Source: Acanthosoma haemorrhoidale (lineage: Eukaryota > Arthropoda > Insecta > Hemiptera > Acanthosomatidae). From it: 64,000 nt of DNA. Position numbers and translations under genes: made by a program. The notes under the pieces were generated by a model. It was not told the origin of the DNA. It saw nothing but the letters and a program-made list of their open reading frames with translations, and did not search any database. Location: positions 141,791,937 to 141,855,936 of the forward strand of contig OV884011.1 in NCBI GenBank assembly GCA_930367205.1. Direction: 5' to 3'. Shown here piece after piece: positions 22,124 through 32,274 of the stretch. Every line of letters begins with the position of its first letter. Within the stretch, counting starts at the first letter, position 1.

Positions 22124-23150
22124 GGGTGTCAGATTATTACAGCTTACTCATTAATAATTTGTAATTTTCTTTAAATATGTCATAAAAACATGACATTAAC
22201 GTCGTGTTCGCCCCTTTAGCTTAAGCAGTAATTTTTTTAGTTTCATGTTCCGACGATTCTAAAAATCATTATCCACATGGAAAATAATGAATTAATTAGT
22301 AATACCAATATAAATATGTTTTTCTTGATCTCAATCTTTAGATTAATAATTTGTTATATGTGTTCCCACCTGACTTCATTATAATTGTCCGAATATTTCA
22401 AGAGTTAAAATAAGAGGATTTATGACTATAATAACGTAAAGGCAGTAAAACTATCAACAATAGTGTATTTGTTTTACGAATTTCTTGTAACCCCACTTTC
22501 ATTATATTACGGATGATATTTTGAATGAAATGAATACGGGTACTTTGAATCAGTTGATCTAGTAATAAACGATCAATCGTGATCGGTGTCGATCGGCCGT
22601 CCAACAACTGAATATTAAATGAAGCGAATAAATTATTATGCTTGAGGTGGTGAAAGACGTCAGTGAAATGACGGATGGGGTCTAGGATTGATGAGAGGCC
22701 AATATACACAGCAAGATAACATCTTGAAAGTGGCAAAAATCTGTGCAATCTGAAATGTGGATAGCTGCGATCAGATTTTGAGAAGAAGAGTTATAGTAGA
22801 GTAATAAAGTAGAGTGTGGAGTAATCATAGTTGTCTTATCAGCGACATTACAACTTATCTTATTCGGATCTGTTTTCTGGACGAAGTTGAAGTTGAATTA
22901 GAAACAAGACTCCTATCAATGGTGCTTGATGCAAAGTAAAACTTTTGTTACAGCTTATTGATAAGGGAAATGGTTTGTCTACCCACAAATTATAAATTTA
23001 TTCAACATATAAATGCCATTCACAAGCGCTAACAGAAAATTGCAACTGAAGTGTGAAACATTCAAAAAGGTTATCTTCTCTTGAAATTAACCTAGCTCTG
23101 GTTGTGTTAAAACTGAATGCATAGTTTCTGAACAACAAGAGACGCTACGC
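22124..23150. other. Unassigned intergenic DNA
   Basis: No gene recognised. A stretch at about 22955-22995 is an inverted match of 27182-27220 (tctacccacaaatta and flanks), so the LINE at 23.2-26.9 kb lies between inverted repeats. Confidence 0.4.
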
Positions 23151-23256
23151 TATCCATCTTCCATTGTGGCAAGAGCTCAAATTTGGTAAAGTTTTGTTAT
23201 TTTAGTTAGTAAGGCTCTCCCTGAACTGGACGTGCGTCGCACGGACCTTCCGTGGT

Positions 23257-24412
23257 ATGACAAACAGTAGGGACCCCAGAAACGTCACACATGACTTACG
23301 TGATTCCCCAGAAAGAATTCCCGACAATGTTGAGGGATTCCACCAGCCCAAAAGACACTGTCGACCCAGAACAGTTCCACAAAGTGTAACCCAGGTTACG
23401 AATTCTTTTGAACCCCTAAATACGGTTCAACCCCAAACATCACAAACCGAGCCCATGACCACTAAGCTCACTAAGCCCAAACCAATACCTCCCCTAGTAA
23501 TGGGAAAATTAAATAGTTACGACCTAACACGGCTCCTCAACGAACACAAAATCACTGGATACCATGTATTACAAGAACAACAGGATACTAAAGTGTTTTG
23601 TGCCACGGAACAAGCCCTATTAACAACAGCCGCCGCTCTTAAAGCAGCTACCACACCTACGCTCCAAAGGGAACCAAACCGAAGAAAAAATTTCTTCTAC
23701 ACGGATTTGACTTAACTCATCCCATAGAGGAAATACAAGCCCACATTGTTCCTGCAGGAGGTATAATATCGGTGTACAGATTGAGAAAAAGCGACCACAA
23801 TGGCGCCAAAATCGAAATTGAGCCAGTTCTCGTAATAGGGGACGCCACACTTACTGCGGACAAACTCAAACAAATCCGACATGTAAATAATTTGCTATTC
23901 CGAGTGAGCACATATAACGAGAAACGTGGCAGAATTGTCAAGAATATGGTCATACCAGGCAATATTGCTTTAAGTCCCCGAAATGCGTGAGGTGCAGCCA
24001 ACCTCACGCAACAAAGGAATGCCCACGTGACCAGGCGGTGCCCCTACGCTGTGCTAACTGCGGGGAGGGCCATGTTGCTTCATATCAGCAGTGCCCCTAC
24101 AGAATAAAACTGATGCAGGCAATGAAGGTTAGACGCCAGGCCCAGCATAAAACGATTGCATCATCAAGGGATACTAGATACTCTCCGGCACCCACACCAC
24201 CACGACAAACGGCTTCTTACTCTCAGGTGACCTCTGGGCAGCAGCACCTGTTAACGGAAGAGTTTCCCGCGCCCTCGGCCCCATCCAATTCAAACATGGA
24301 CGCCATGTTCAACAAGTTAGGCGCCATGATCATATCTACGAATCAGCTGATGTCACAGCTGACTGGTCTCATCGAAAGAGTTCTTACAAGACTCGATAGA
24401 ACGGCAGCATAA
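23257..24412 (+). pseudogene. LINE ORF1 (Gag-like, zinc knuckles), two frameshifts
   Basis: Read in three successive frames (23257-23715, 23772-23990, 23987-24412). The N-terminus is polar and proline-rich. The middle part (SVYRLRKSDHNGAKIEIEP ...) resembles the domain that precedes the knuckles in jockey-type ORF1. Two cysteine motifs follow: CSQPHATKEC and CANCGEGHVASYQQC (about 23990-24100). Likely an RNA-binding chaperone of the element. The last codons end in TAA overlapping the ORF2 start (TAATG at 24410-24414). Confidence 0.75.
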
Positions 24413-26734
24413 TGATTGGACACAATATACTTAATTACAACGTTTGTGGTTTTAGGCCCAAACAAGGAGACATCGAAGCAATACTACGTTGCCATAACCC
24501 GGATGTAGCAGTTATAACAGACACCAGACTGAAGAAGGACTGCTACTGTCGTTTCCCAGGCTACTCTACCTGCCGGCAGGACATGGAAACAATCTCAGGG
24601 GGCGTAGCTATTTTAGTCAAGCAGGGAGTGCCATGTAAACGACTAGACCCTGTGGTGCCATCTGACGGGAACCACTATGTAGTCACCCTCCAACTTGGTT
24701 TGACTTACAATATTGTTGTTACTGGAATTTATAGAAGGCCTAGAACAAATCTGACGACATCCAGGCTACTAATAACCCAGATCAGCAAAAATAAAAGGCA
24801 CGTAATCATTGGAGACCTCAATGCTAATCACAGCTGGTGGAGTGAAACAACAGCTAATGCCCTCGGCAGCAACATAATCAAGACGCCGTTCACAGTGATC
24901 CACCCAGGCGTACCGAAATTTCGGCAGTATGGTAACCCAGATAGGACTTCCACACCAGATTTATTTCTCACCCAATAACCTCATCGGGTCACCGGCTGCT
25001 CGGCGCTTGATTTTGAATCTTCAGACCATAGACCTATTCTCTATGAGCTTGAAGGCAACATTCCAGAGCCAACTGCTAGAAGATATGACTACCGAGAGGC
25101 CAATTGGGCCCAATATAAGCATCGCATTAGTGCAGAGTTGCCCCCATTTGCTCCTCTTAGACATACTTGGGCAGTTCATGTCTGTTGCAGAACAGGTAGA
25201 CATACTAGCCGACCACTTAAGAGGGGATAGAGAAAGTGATCCAATCACAGCGCCCGACCGGCGGACCCCTACCCTCACTACTATATATACCTCCTACCAC
25301 CAGGTTGCAGCAATCATTCGTCGCACCAGAGGCAACAGAGCACCAGGGGATGATAACATCCAAAACATCCTTCTGAAGCAGCTACCACGGAAGGGAATAT
25401 TTAACATAGTGAACATCCTCAACTCTTCACTGAGACTACACTACTTTCCCCAGACGTGGAAGCACGCCGTCGTCGTCCCACTATTGAAACCGGCCAAGAA
25501 TGGATATGAGCCAGCTCACTACAGCCCCATCAGTCTGCTGACCCAATTATCAAAAATATACGAGAGGATTCTCTACGGCCATCTCACCAGACACTGTGAC
25601 GCTCAAGACATTATACCACCTCAGCAGATCGGCTTCAGTAATGTACTTAGCTCGGACTGCAATCTAGTGAAACTGCAGTGGCACGTTGCAAAAATATGCG
25701 AAACAACTGAGTCAGTGCGATGATCTCCCTTGACTGTACGAAAGCATTCGACTCTGTAGATCATCGTACACTCCGGTGACGCCTGAACGTGCACTAATTT
25801 CCTGCGCAACTCCAGAGCATCATGACTTCCTATCTAGCAGGCTGAACCTTTTCTGTGCGGATAGGAGCCATATCAACCACCAGAAGAGATTTCGTCGTCG
25901 GAGTTCCCCAAGGGTCGGTGCTGGGCCCCTACTCTTCAACATCTACATCGCGCACATAGTAGGAGCATCATACTCCAATTGTGAGGTAGCGGCATATGCG
26001 GAGGATATAGGGGTCTACAGTACCAGTCTCAACCCAGCGAAAGCTCTAAAGGCTGCAAATGGCGCCAGTCAATTAATTACTGACAGGCTACGAGCTGTCC
26101 ATATTCAGGTGAACCCGGCTAAAACTCAAGGTATCGTCTTCTCCTTCCAGCATGGAAAACGGAAGCGTCCAACCAGCTTCACCATAGACGGGACTGAATG
26201 CCAACTTTCCAACAGCATATGCTACCTCGGCATCAACCTAGGCAGACACATGACGTTCTACACACACCTGCAGAAGAAGTTGAAAAGAGTACGTAGGACT
26301 ACTCTCTCCAGCATCTCATCACAAGCCTGGCTATATCCCTTCGGCTGAAACTGTTAATATATAAGAGCGTCCTGAGGCCAGCTCTACTGTTTGGGACACC
26401 ACTCTTCCGATTCCTACACACTGGCGCAATAACTCGACTCTAGAGCTTCCAGAACAAAATTCTGCGCACGGCACTAGGGCATATCCCTTTTCGTGATATG
26501 AAGGCTCCCGACAGCCACGAAAAGTTCGAGGTCCCCACCATCACCGAAGCCATCCAAAGAAGACACATCGAGTTCTTTGACTCGATGAAACATATCCAAA
26601 GCCCCCTATTTCGAGACATGACACCCCCACCGCTACCGGCAAGATGGCAACTCTCAAGATCTGGTAAAGTAGACCAAATGGTGGACATCACGGCGCTTGG
26701 CCCGTTATTTATTACCCGTTACTTATCCGACTAA
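24412..26734 (+). pseudogene. LINE ORF2 (endonuclease-reverse transcriptase), inactivated
   Basis: The endonuclease opens with LNYNVCGFRPKQGDIEAI and AVITDTRLKK, with IIGDLNANHSWW (about 24810-24840) and DLFLTQ at the first break. RT: GDDNIQNILLKQLP, YSPISLLTQLSKIYERIL (25517-25570), SLDCTKAFDSVDHRT (about 25730-25770), GVPQGSVLGP-type motif (about 25908, out of frame), and the catalytic site, which reads YAED instead of the usual ADD box: the first Asp is Glu (codon 26001-26003). Frameshifts or stops near 24975, 25720, 25776-25910, 26348 and 26440. Frame 26498-26734 is the C-terminus. The catalytic change plus multiple breaks make it dead. Confidence 0.8.
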
Positions 26735-26871
26735 ATAAGACTGCACTACATGCCTAGAGGGACTCTAGGCCCAGCCACTAGTGAACTCTCACCACTGTAC
26801 CGCAACTATCAACCTCTACCGAGGCTTCCCACACTCCTTAATAACATTCCTTAACAAATAAAAAAAAAAAA

Positions 26872-27558
26872 TAACGGAAAATTATAATAAAAATATAAAT
26901 AACCAACCAGATTTTGAATTATTTACTATTACTATGATATTTTATCCAAAAATTTGTGTATATGACTTGATTATTATATTGATTTCTGATGTTTTATTCT
27001 TGTGCTAATTTGACTTATATTTTGACTATTGGGCGTTGTGTTTAAAAGCTCATATGAGTATGGTGTATTATTTTAATTTGTTGACATTGTATCAAATATT
27101 TATGTTGTTAATTTTTTGTTTTAACCTTTGGGAGCATAGCGAGAATATATCTGTTGAATGCACTCAGGGTAATAAAAGTATATCAATAATTTGTGGGTAG
27201 ATTGACCAATTTATCCCTCAATTAAACAAAACCCACAACCGGCATGTCACAGAAAAGCTTCTCGTATTGAAATTCAACAGTCAACATATAAAAAAATATG
27301 AATGAAATGGGTCCATCAAGTTATCAGTAGCTTCACAATTATTTGTATTATATAAGAGATTTTATTAGTTTTACCGGCCGAATTTCTATTAAATCAATCT
27401 GCAATTGTATGTTTACATTTAAATGTTACATTAAAAGTTGTATTTAAAAAAAAATCGGTTTCTTTTTTGTACCGATAACAATTTAGATATCATCTTTGAC
27501 TAATATAAATATCACAGAAAGAAACTGAGTGTACTTAATTCTCTATATTATATTATTG
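26872..27558. other. Unassigned AT-rich DNA
   Basis: No gene recognised. It contains the inverted partner (27182-27220) of 22955-22995 and ends in a TA-rich run (tattattgtatata) that is the insertion target of the gypsy element. Confidence 0.45.
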
Positions 27559-27564
27559 TATATA

Positions 27565-27748
27565 AGTTAACGATCGTCAACGAAAAACGAGAAGAAAAAG
27601 GAAAGAGGTTGAATGTAGTTACTGAACGAGAGTTGTCACAAGACTGTTTTTATTTGAGCTTTTAAAGCCTCTCTAAATACATTCGGGATGTTTACATCCC
27701 GATGACTTAAGGATTAGGCTGGCTGCCTACGACGTCCGAACCTTAACT
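27565..27748 (-). repeat. 3' LTR of the gypsy element
   Basis: 184 bp, AGTTAA at one end and TTAACT at the other. It contains a 9-bp-arm hairpin (27683-27702) and, downstream of it in the element's sense, AATAAA (caaataaaaacag, about 27645-27657). Identical by eye to 32750-32933. Confidence 0.95.
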
Positions 27749-28081
27749 CCCCCCTGCCAGTTTACGCATATCTCTTCGTAAACTCCAAGGTCCGCCGCAC
27801 TCAGCACACAGCCTGTAATCCCTTACATCACGTTTACGGTCTAATATATTCATAGTCCTCACAAAAAAACAAAGAAAAGAGATAATACAGAAATAAAACA
27901 AAAATAATAATAACAAAAAATAATACATTCGCCCTGGACCCGGTGGCTGCCAGGTAAAAAAAAATGGAACATCCACAATATAAATAATGAAAACAAAAAC
28001 TCTCTCTGAGCAGCACATGTGAATGTGAACATGTGAAACATATGATTCCGGATCAGTTGCTCCGTATCGGATCGAGGGCAC
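27743..28081 (-). other. Short ORF with a membrane segment between pol and the 3' LTR
   Basis: An open frame after pol, in a different frame, whose TAA stop lies in the first bases of the LTR (AGTTAA). The first ATG in frame gives about 90 residues. It has a strongly hydrophobic stretch (YYFLLLLFLFYFCIISFLCFF) followed by a basic tail of about 40 residues (CAECGGPWSLRRDMRKL). Layout resembles the anchor and cytoplasmic tail of an envelope-type protein, but there is no signal peptide, ectodomain or cleavage site, and the stretch is T-rich, so it may be chance. Confidence 0.3.
27749..27760 (-). promoter_or_regulatory. Polypurine tract
   Basis: On the minus strand GGCAGGGGGG directly precedes the AGTTAAGG start of the 3' LTR, the expected plus-strand primer of an LTR retrotransposon. 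Confidence 0.85.
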
Positions 28082-28097
28082 ACCATCTTACGCACAT

Positions 28098-30614
28098 TCA
28101 ACACCCTCCCCCCTGTGTTGGGAGTTTCAACTGTTCAATGTGAACGGTTCGCCTCTTCTTTGGGGTGGTCATACTCTCGATGGTCACGAGATTATGTTCC
28201 CGAATTATGATGACCTTAAAGGGCCCCTCATACCGAACAAGTTCCTTACTACGATTTGACACGACTTTTCTGTACACAACGGTCCCAATCGATATTGCTC
28301 CTATGCGATCACGCACCTTCAAATTTGCCCGTGCCACGCGCTTGGATTTTTCGCGCATAATCTTATCGCGTACTTTGTACCACATCTTTCCGAGCTGTAT
28401 GTGGGTGTTATGGAGCTGTGCCACCATTCCCTCATCCGCCACCGTCTCTGGCCAGTTCCTCGGTCTCACTCGTAATCCAAACAATATTTCGAAGGGTGCT
28501 AACCCCGTCGTGGCATGTATCGAGTGGTTGTATGCCGCCACCGCCATTGGCATCGCTACGTTCGCCGACAGGCCTTTATCCACCTGGTACACGCGTAAGT
28601 GGTCGCTGAGGGTGCTGTGTAACCTTTCGATGGTTCCCCTGCTCTTGGGATGCCCGGGGGTATTAAAATGCCATACCACATCCCGTTTTTGCATTTCGGC
28701 TCTCACGGTTGCATTGTCAAACTCCCGTCCCCCGTCCGACGAGATCCTCTCTGGTATGCCGTAGAACTGAAACCATGTGTTGAGGGCTTGTAATATGGAA
28801 TCTGATGACTTGTCTCCCACCGCGTAGGCCATAGCCACTTTGCTAAATGGGTCGATGATAGTGACCCACTTAAAACCCCGCCACGTGAAGGTGTCCACTT
28901 GAATCTCCGTCAGTGGTGCTTCTGCCGTGGGTGATTCCTCCTGGAGTCCCTGCGGGGGATGTCTATCATATTTCGTCTTCTGACAAACTTCGCATGCTCC
29001 GATTACCTCCTGAATAGTCCGCTGCATCCCCCACCAAAAATAGCGCCTTCGTAGTGCTTGTGCCGTCTCCTGCCCACCGCGGTGGTTGGTTTTTCCTTGG
29101 TGATACGCCAGTGTTACCTCGCGTTGCTGCTCCTCGTCCCGCAGGGTTTGGACCACGGAAAGACACCGAATGAACGAGCGATCCACCCCCAACAGCTCTT
29201 TCTGCCACAGCTTTTTAATTTTGTCCCACACAGTCTCGTTGCCCACGAATAAATGGTGTGTTTTGCCGGGTTTGGACACGTCCTTGAGAGCCTGACAAAT
29301 TTGATCTCCTCGAACTCCCGGTGGTGACCAAATCGTCGCGATCTGACTCCTACCGTACGTACTATGGAGTATTTTCAGAGCACCCGATGTTTGAGTTTTC
29401 CATATGATCTGCCTCCGCTTATCATTGATAATTTCGTCCGTCGTCTCCATATCACGCGGTCTCTCTCCTATAGACTCGTCTGATGGTGTGTCCGCACTCC
29501 TGTCACTATCTTTCCGCGTGCTGCTCCTGCCCGCTTCTCCAGGCGTCCATTCCTCAATGAACTGCCTCATACCGCTCGATGTTTCCCCTTCTTCTATGGC
29601 GTTCACCATAATAGCGCGCGACAGCCAATCTGCCACGACGTTGTCTTTGCCTGGCTTATATACAATATCCAGATTGTATTGGGCTAAGAATTCCTTCCAC
29701 CTTGTTACCCTTGAGGAGGATTCTTTGAGTTTTCCGACCCATTGAAGAGGTCGGTGATCCGTATGTATTCGAAACCTTCTGCCAAATACATACGGACGGA
29801 AGTGCCCAATGGCCCACACTATCCCGAGGAGTTCTCGTTCCAGAGCGCTGTACCGCGCCTCCGTGTCCGTCAGGCGTCTGCTCGCGTAAGCCACCGGTCT
29901 TTCCCCGTCTTCGCCTTCTTGTGACAATACTGCCCCCAAGGCATAGTCGCTTGCGTCGGTGGTGATCGTGAAATCCTTCTCAAAGTTAGGGAAAGCCAAA
30001 ATCGGCGCCTCCTGCAAACGTGCCAAGCATTTGCGGATATTCTGCTCTATCAGCGGCGTGATCATTATCCGTGCTCCTTTCCGTAGTAAATTGTTAATGG
30101 GTACCATATATTCTGCCATGTCCGGCACGAAACGGCGGTAGTAATTGAGCGTGCCCAGTAATCTCCGAATCCCTTTTACATCTTTTGGCACCTCCATTCT
30201 CTGGATCGCTTCTACTTTCGTCGAGTCTGGTTGAACCCCTTCCTGTGAGATTGTGTGCCCTAAAAAACTAATCTGCTCCTGCCCCAGTGACGATTTGTCT
30301 ATTGACAGTTTCAACCCGAAATCCCTTAATCTCTCAAATACGTTCCGGAGGTGTTGAATATGTTCCGATTCCGTTCGGCTGAAGATCAGCAGGTCATCCA
30401 TGTAAATTTGGCACATATTTTCGTCCATTCCTCTCAGAAGTTCGTCCATGAGACGCTGAAAGGTTATTGGAGCATTTTTGAGACCGAACGGCATTCTCGT
30501 GAACTCAAAATGCCCTCTTTCAAACGAAAACGCCGTTTTATGTTGGTCATGCGCAGCTAGTTTGATCTGATGGTACCCTGCTTTTAGGTCCAATGTGCTA
30601 AAAATTTTTTGCAC
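28098..30614 (-). CDS. Gypsy pol, main part: RT - RNase H - integrase (838 codons open)
   Basis: RT core from residue 5 (FSTLDLKAGYHQI), FTRMPFGLKNAP, catalytic IYMDDLLIFS and LGHTIS. RNase H about 210-330: TTDASDYALGAVL, ALERELLG, HTDHRPLQW. Integrase: zinc site with H/H and CEVC (about 500-545), then Asp in QVDTFTWRG, Asp in SSDGGREFD and Glu in GTIERLHS, the last two 35 residues apart. The C-terminal region holds a YEGPFKV GPF-type motif and ends LPTQGGGC. All catalytic residues seen are intact. The first listed codon is not a start: the frame is entered through a 1-bp insertion (A6 for A5, near 30602-30607) from the upstream pol segment. The enzymes copy element RNA into DNA and insert it. 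Confidence 0.93.
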   Translation of the reverse strand: MQKIFSTLDLKAGYHQIKLAAHDQHKTAFSFERGHFEFTRMPFGLKNAPITFQRLMDELLRGMDENMCQIYMDDLLIFSRTESEHIQHLRNVFERLRDFGLKLSIDKSSLGQEQISFLGHTISQEGVQPDSTKVEAIQRMEVPKDVKGIRRLLGTLNYYRRFVPDMAEYMVPINNLLRKGARIMITPLIEQNIRKCLARLQEAPILAFPNFEKDFTITTDASDYALGAVLSQEGEDGERPVAYASRRLTDTEARYSALERELLGIVWAIGHFRPYVFGRRFRIHTDHRPLQWVGKLKESSSRVTRWKEFLAQYNLDIVYKPGKDNVVADWLSRAIMVNAIEEGETSSGMRQFIEEWTPGEAGRSSTRKDSDRSADTPSDESIGERPRDMETTDEIINDKRRQIIWKTQTSGALKILHSTYGRSQIATIWSPPGVRGDQICQALKDVSKPGKTHHLFVGNETVWDKIKKLWQKELLGVDRSFIRCLSVVQTLRDEEQQREVTLAYHQGKTNHRGGQETAQALRRRYFWWGMQRTIQEVIGACEVCQKTKYDRHPPQGLQEESPTAEAPLTEIQVDTFTWRGFKWVTIIDPFSKVAMAYAVGDKSSDSILQALNTWFQFYGIPERISSDGGREFDNATVRAEMQKRDVVWHFNTPGHPKSRGTIERLHSTLSDHLRVYQVDKGLSANVAMPMAVAAYNHSIHATTGLAPFEILFGLRVRPRNWPETVADEGMVAQLHNTHIQLGKMWYKVRDKIMREKSKRVARANLKVRDRIGAISIGTVVYRKVVSNRSKELVRYEGPFKVIIIREHNLVTIESMTTPKKRRTVHIEQLKLPTQGGGC

Positions 30615-31470
30615 CGTTTAGTCTGTCTAGGATGTCTTCGAACCGCGGGATCGGATATTTTTCGTCCAGGGTATTATCGTTAAGTTTCCGAAAATCCACC
30701 ACGACTCGGTATTTTTCCTCACATTCTCCCGGTCGACTTTTCTTTTTCACTGCCCACAAAGGGCTATTATACGGAGACGTGCTATCTCTGATAATACCTT
30801 GGCGCTTGAGATCCTCGATCTCCTTTCTAATGTGTTGTCTGAGCGCTTGCGGATACCGCCTCTCCTTCACATACGTCACCCGCTCTACTTTTAACGGGAT
30901 CTCATGTAGCGTTTTCCCCGTTGCTCCTAGCTTGTCCCCTTCAGCGAAAAAAATATCCCTAAACTCGCTCCTCAGACTCTCCCTCCAATCCTCCACTCTC
31001 TTAACCGCTCCTATTTGCTCCGTTTCGCCCCTTACGCCCCCCCGGCTTCGATAGGTTCGCTTCCCTATTTTGATCCTCCAGTTCTCCCCCTCGTTTTTGA
31101 TGCGCGCGCCTACTTTTCCCAGTAAATCACACCCCACTATTATCTGGTATTCCCGTGGCATGTCTTCCACGACGTGTACTTTTATGTCACCCATTACTTT
31201 CGCCCATTCTTCCAGCCCCACGACCGCTTCTCCCATTACTTCGCAGGGTCCCCCAAGAGTAAGTAATTTACACTTACATACCTTGATCTGGTGTGCCCTC
31301 TCTCCTCTACGCAACCTCTCTAACGCACCACGAGATATTATTGTATTGGTGCTGCCAGTATCAATGAGGCACCTCTCCCCCTTCCCGAACTCGATAATTG
31401 GCAAACCACACATCCTTTCCCGCACTGTATTGCACCTTAGGATGCGGTCGCCTCTCTGCTGCCACTCTCC
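30598..31470 (-). CDS. Gypsy pol, N-terminal part: aspartic protease and start of RT
   Basis: Same frame as the zinc-knuckle part of gag, separated only by a UGA (31471-31473). The protease has the catalytic LIDTGSTNTI motif (about 31360) and a later IIVGCDLLGKVG flap/core motif. The N-terminal RT part follows: QGIIRDSTSPYNSPLWAVKK and YRVVVDFRKLNDNT, up to LDRLNGAKN where a 1-bp insertion gives a stop at 30598. The protease cuts the polyprotein. No ATG is needed because pol is normally made as a gag fusion. Confidence 0.9.
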   Translation of the reverse strand, partial: GEWQQRGDRILRCNTVRERMCGLPIIEFGKGERCLIDTGSTNTIISRGALERLRRGERAHQIKVCKCKLLTLGGPCEVMGEAVVGLEEWAKVMGDIKVHVVEDMPREYQIIVGCDLLGKVGARIKNEGENWRIKIGKRTYRSRGGVRGETEQIGAVKRVEDWRESLRSEFRDIFFAEGDKLGATGKTLHEIPLKVERVTYVKERRYPQALRQHIRKEIEDLKRQGIIRDSTSPYNSPLWAVKKKSRPGECEEKYRVVVDFRKLNDNTLDEKYPIPRFEDILDRLNGAKNF

Positions 31471-32274
31471 TCAGGCCTCCGTACGCCGCTCCCATCTGCG
31501 CGAGGGATTCTTCTGCCACTCTCGTCGTCTGCTCCCGCTGCGCTTCGACTCCTCTCCGTCTGTCTCCGACGTCCCTGATGACTCGTCGCCCGATGATCCA
31601 ATTTCTCTTGGTGTCGCGCTCCGCCTCTCCCGGATTTCCTGGTTGTTCACCTCCATTGGTTCTGCTTTGTGAAATTCCCTTCTACGAAACAAGTATGGAC
31701 ATTGTCTTGCTATGTGTCCTTCTTCCCCACACTCAAAGCACTTAGTGCGAGGGCACTGAGCTACCAGATGGCCCGTCTTTCCACAACCATGACATTTCCT
31801 TTCTTCTTTCCGAGGTGCGTACCTAGGCCTCGTCACTCCCAATCTTCTCTCTCTTGTCGCTCCCCTGTCTCTACCGGCAAACGGCGTTTCCTGTCTCCTC
31901 CACACTGCTTTTGGGGTCCTGTTTCTCCTATATGGGATCTGGCTCCAATCGTTGTCATCTTCGTTCATTTTTACTTCTTCTTCCCTTGCGCTAGCATCTA
32001 TCATCGCCTGGGCGCATTCGAGGAACGATCGCTCATTAGGGAACCCTTCCTTCCTTCCCGTCTCCTTCGCTAATTGTACCTTTAAGATTGTTGACAGGAA
32101 TCCCATCCTGCCCTCCACTTCATCGGCGCTAGTTGTCTCCCTCATTTTCTCATTTATTTTATTGTAGCGGACAACCAGGACTGCAGCATACTGTCCACTA
32201 TTCTGTCTCGGAGATTTCATTTCTCGAAACATTTGGAATATATCCTCCTCTGGGGTCCATCGTCCCCCCCCCAT
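31471..32274 (-). CDS. Gypsy gag, C-terminal part with two CCHC knuckles
   Basis: Continuation of gag after the frameshift at 32264-32272. It holds the rest of the capsid-like region (EEDIFQMFREMKSPRQNSGQ) and a basic stretch. Two nucleocapsid knuckles follow, CHGCGKTGHLVAQC and CFECGEEGHIARQC (about 31800-31700). The Ser/Arg-rich tail ends at UGA. Knuckles bind element RNA during particle assembly. The M at 32274 is internal, not the true start. Confidence 0.88.
   Translation of the reverse strand: MGGGRWTPEEDIFQMFREMKSPRQNSGQYAAVLVVRYNKINEKMRETTSADEVEGRMGFLSTILKVQLAKETGRKEGFPNERSFLECAQAMIDASAREEEVKMNEDDNDWSQIPYRRNRTPKAVWRRQETPFAGRDRGATRERRLGVTRPRYAPRKEERKCHGCGKTGHLVAQCPRTKCFECGEEGHIARQCPYLFRRREFHKAEPMEVNNQEIRERRSATPREIGSSGDESSGTSETDGEESKRSGSRRREWQKNPSRRWERRTEA

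Larger units (their letters stand above)
23160..26871 (+). mobile_element. Second LINE family (jockey-superfamily-like), decayed, near full length
   Basis: Two ORFs and a terminal A-run: ORF1 with cysteine knuckles, ORF2 with endonuclease and RT, AATAAA at 26856-26861 and an A12 run ending at 26871. The sequence is clearly different from the jockey-like family at 10, 17, 42 and 46 kb. The 5' boundary is a guess; no target duplication could be read. Confidence 0.75.

Noticed and set aside
28165..28764. 199-codon plus-strand frame opposite gypsy pol
   Set aside because: Shadow of the integrase coding sequence.
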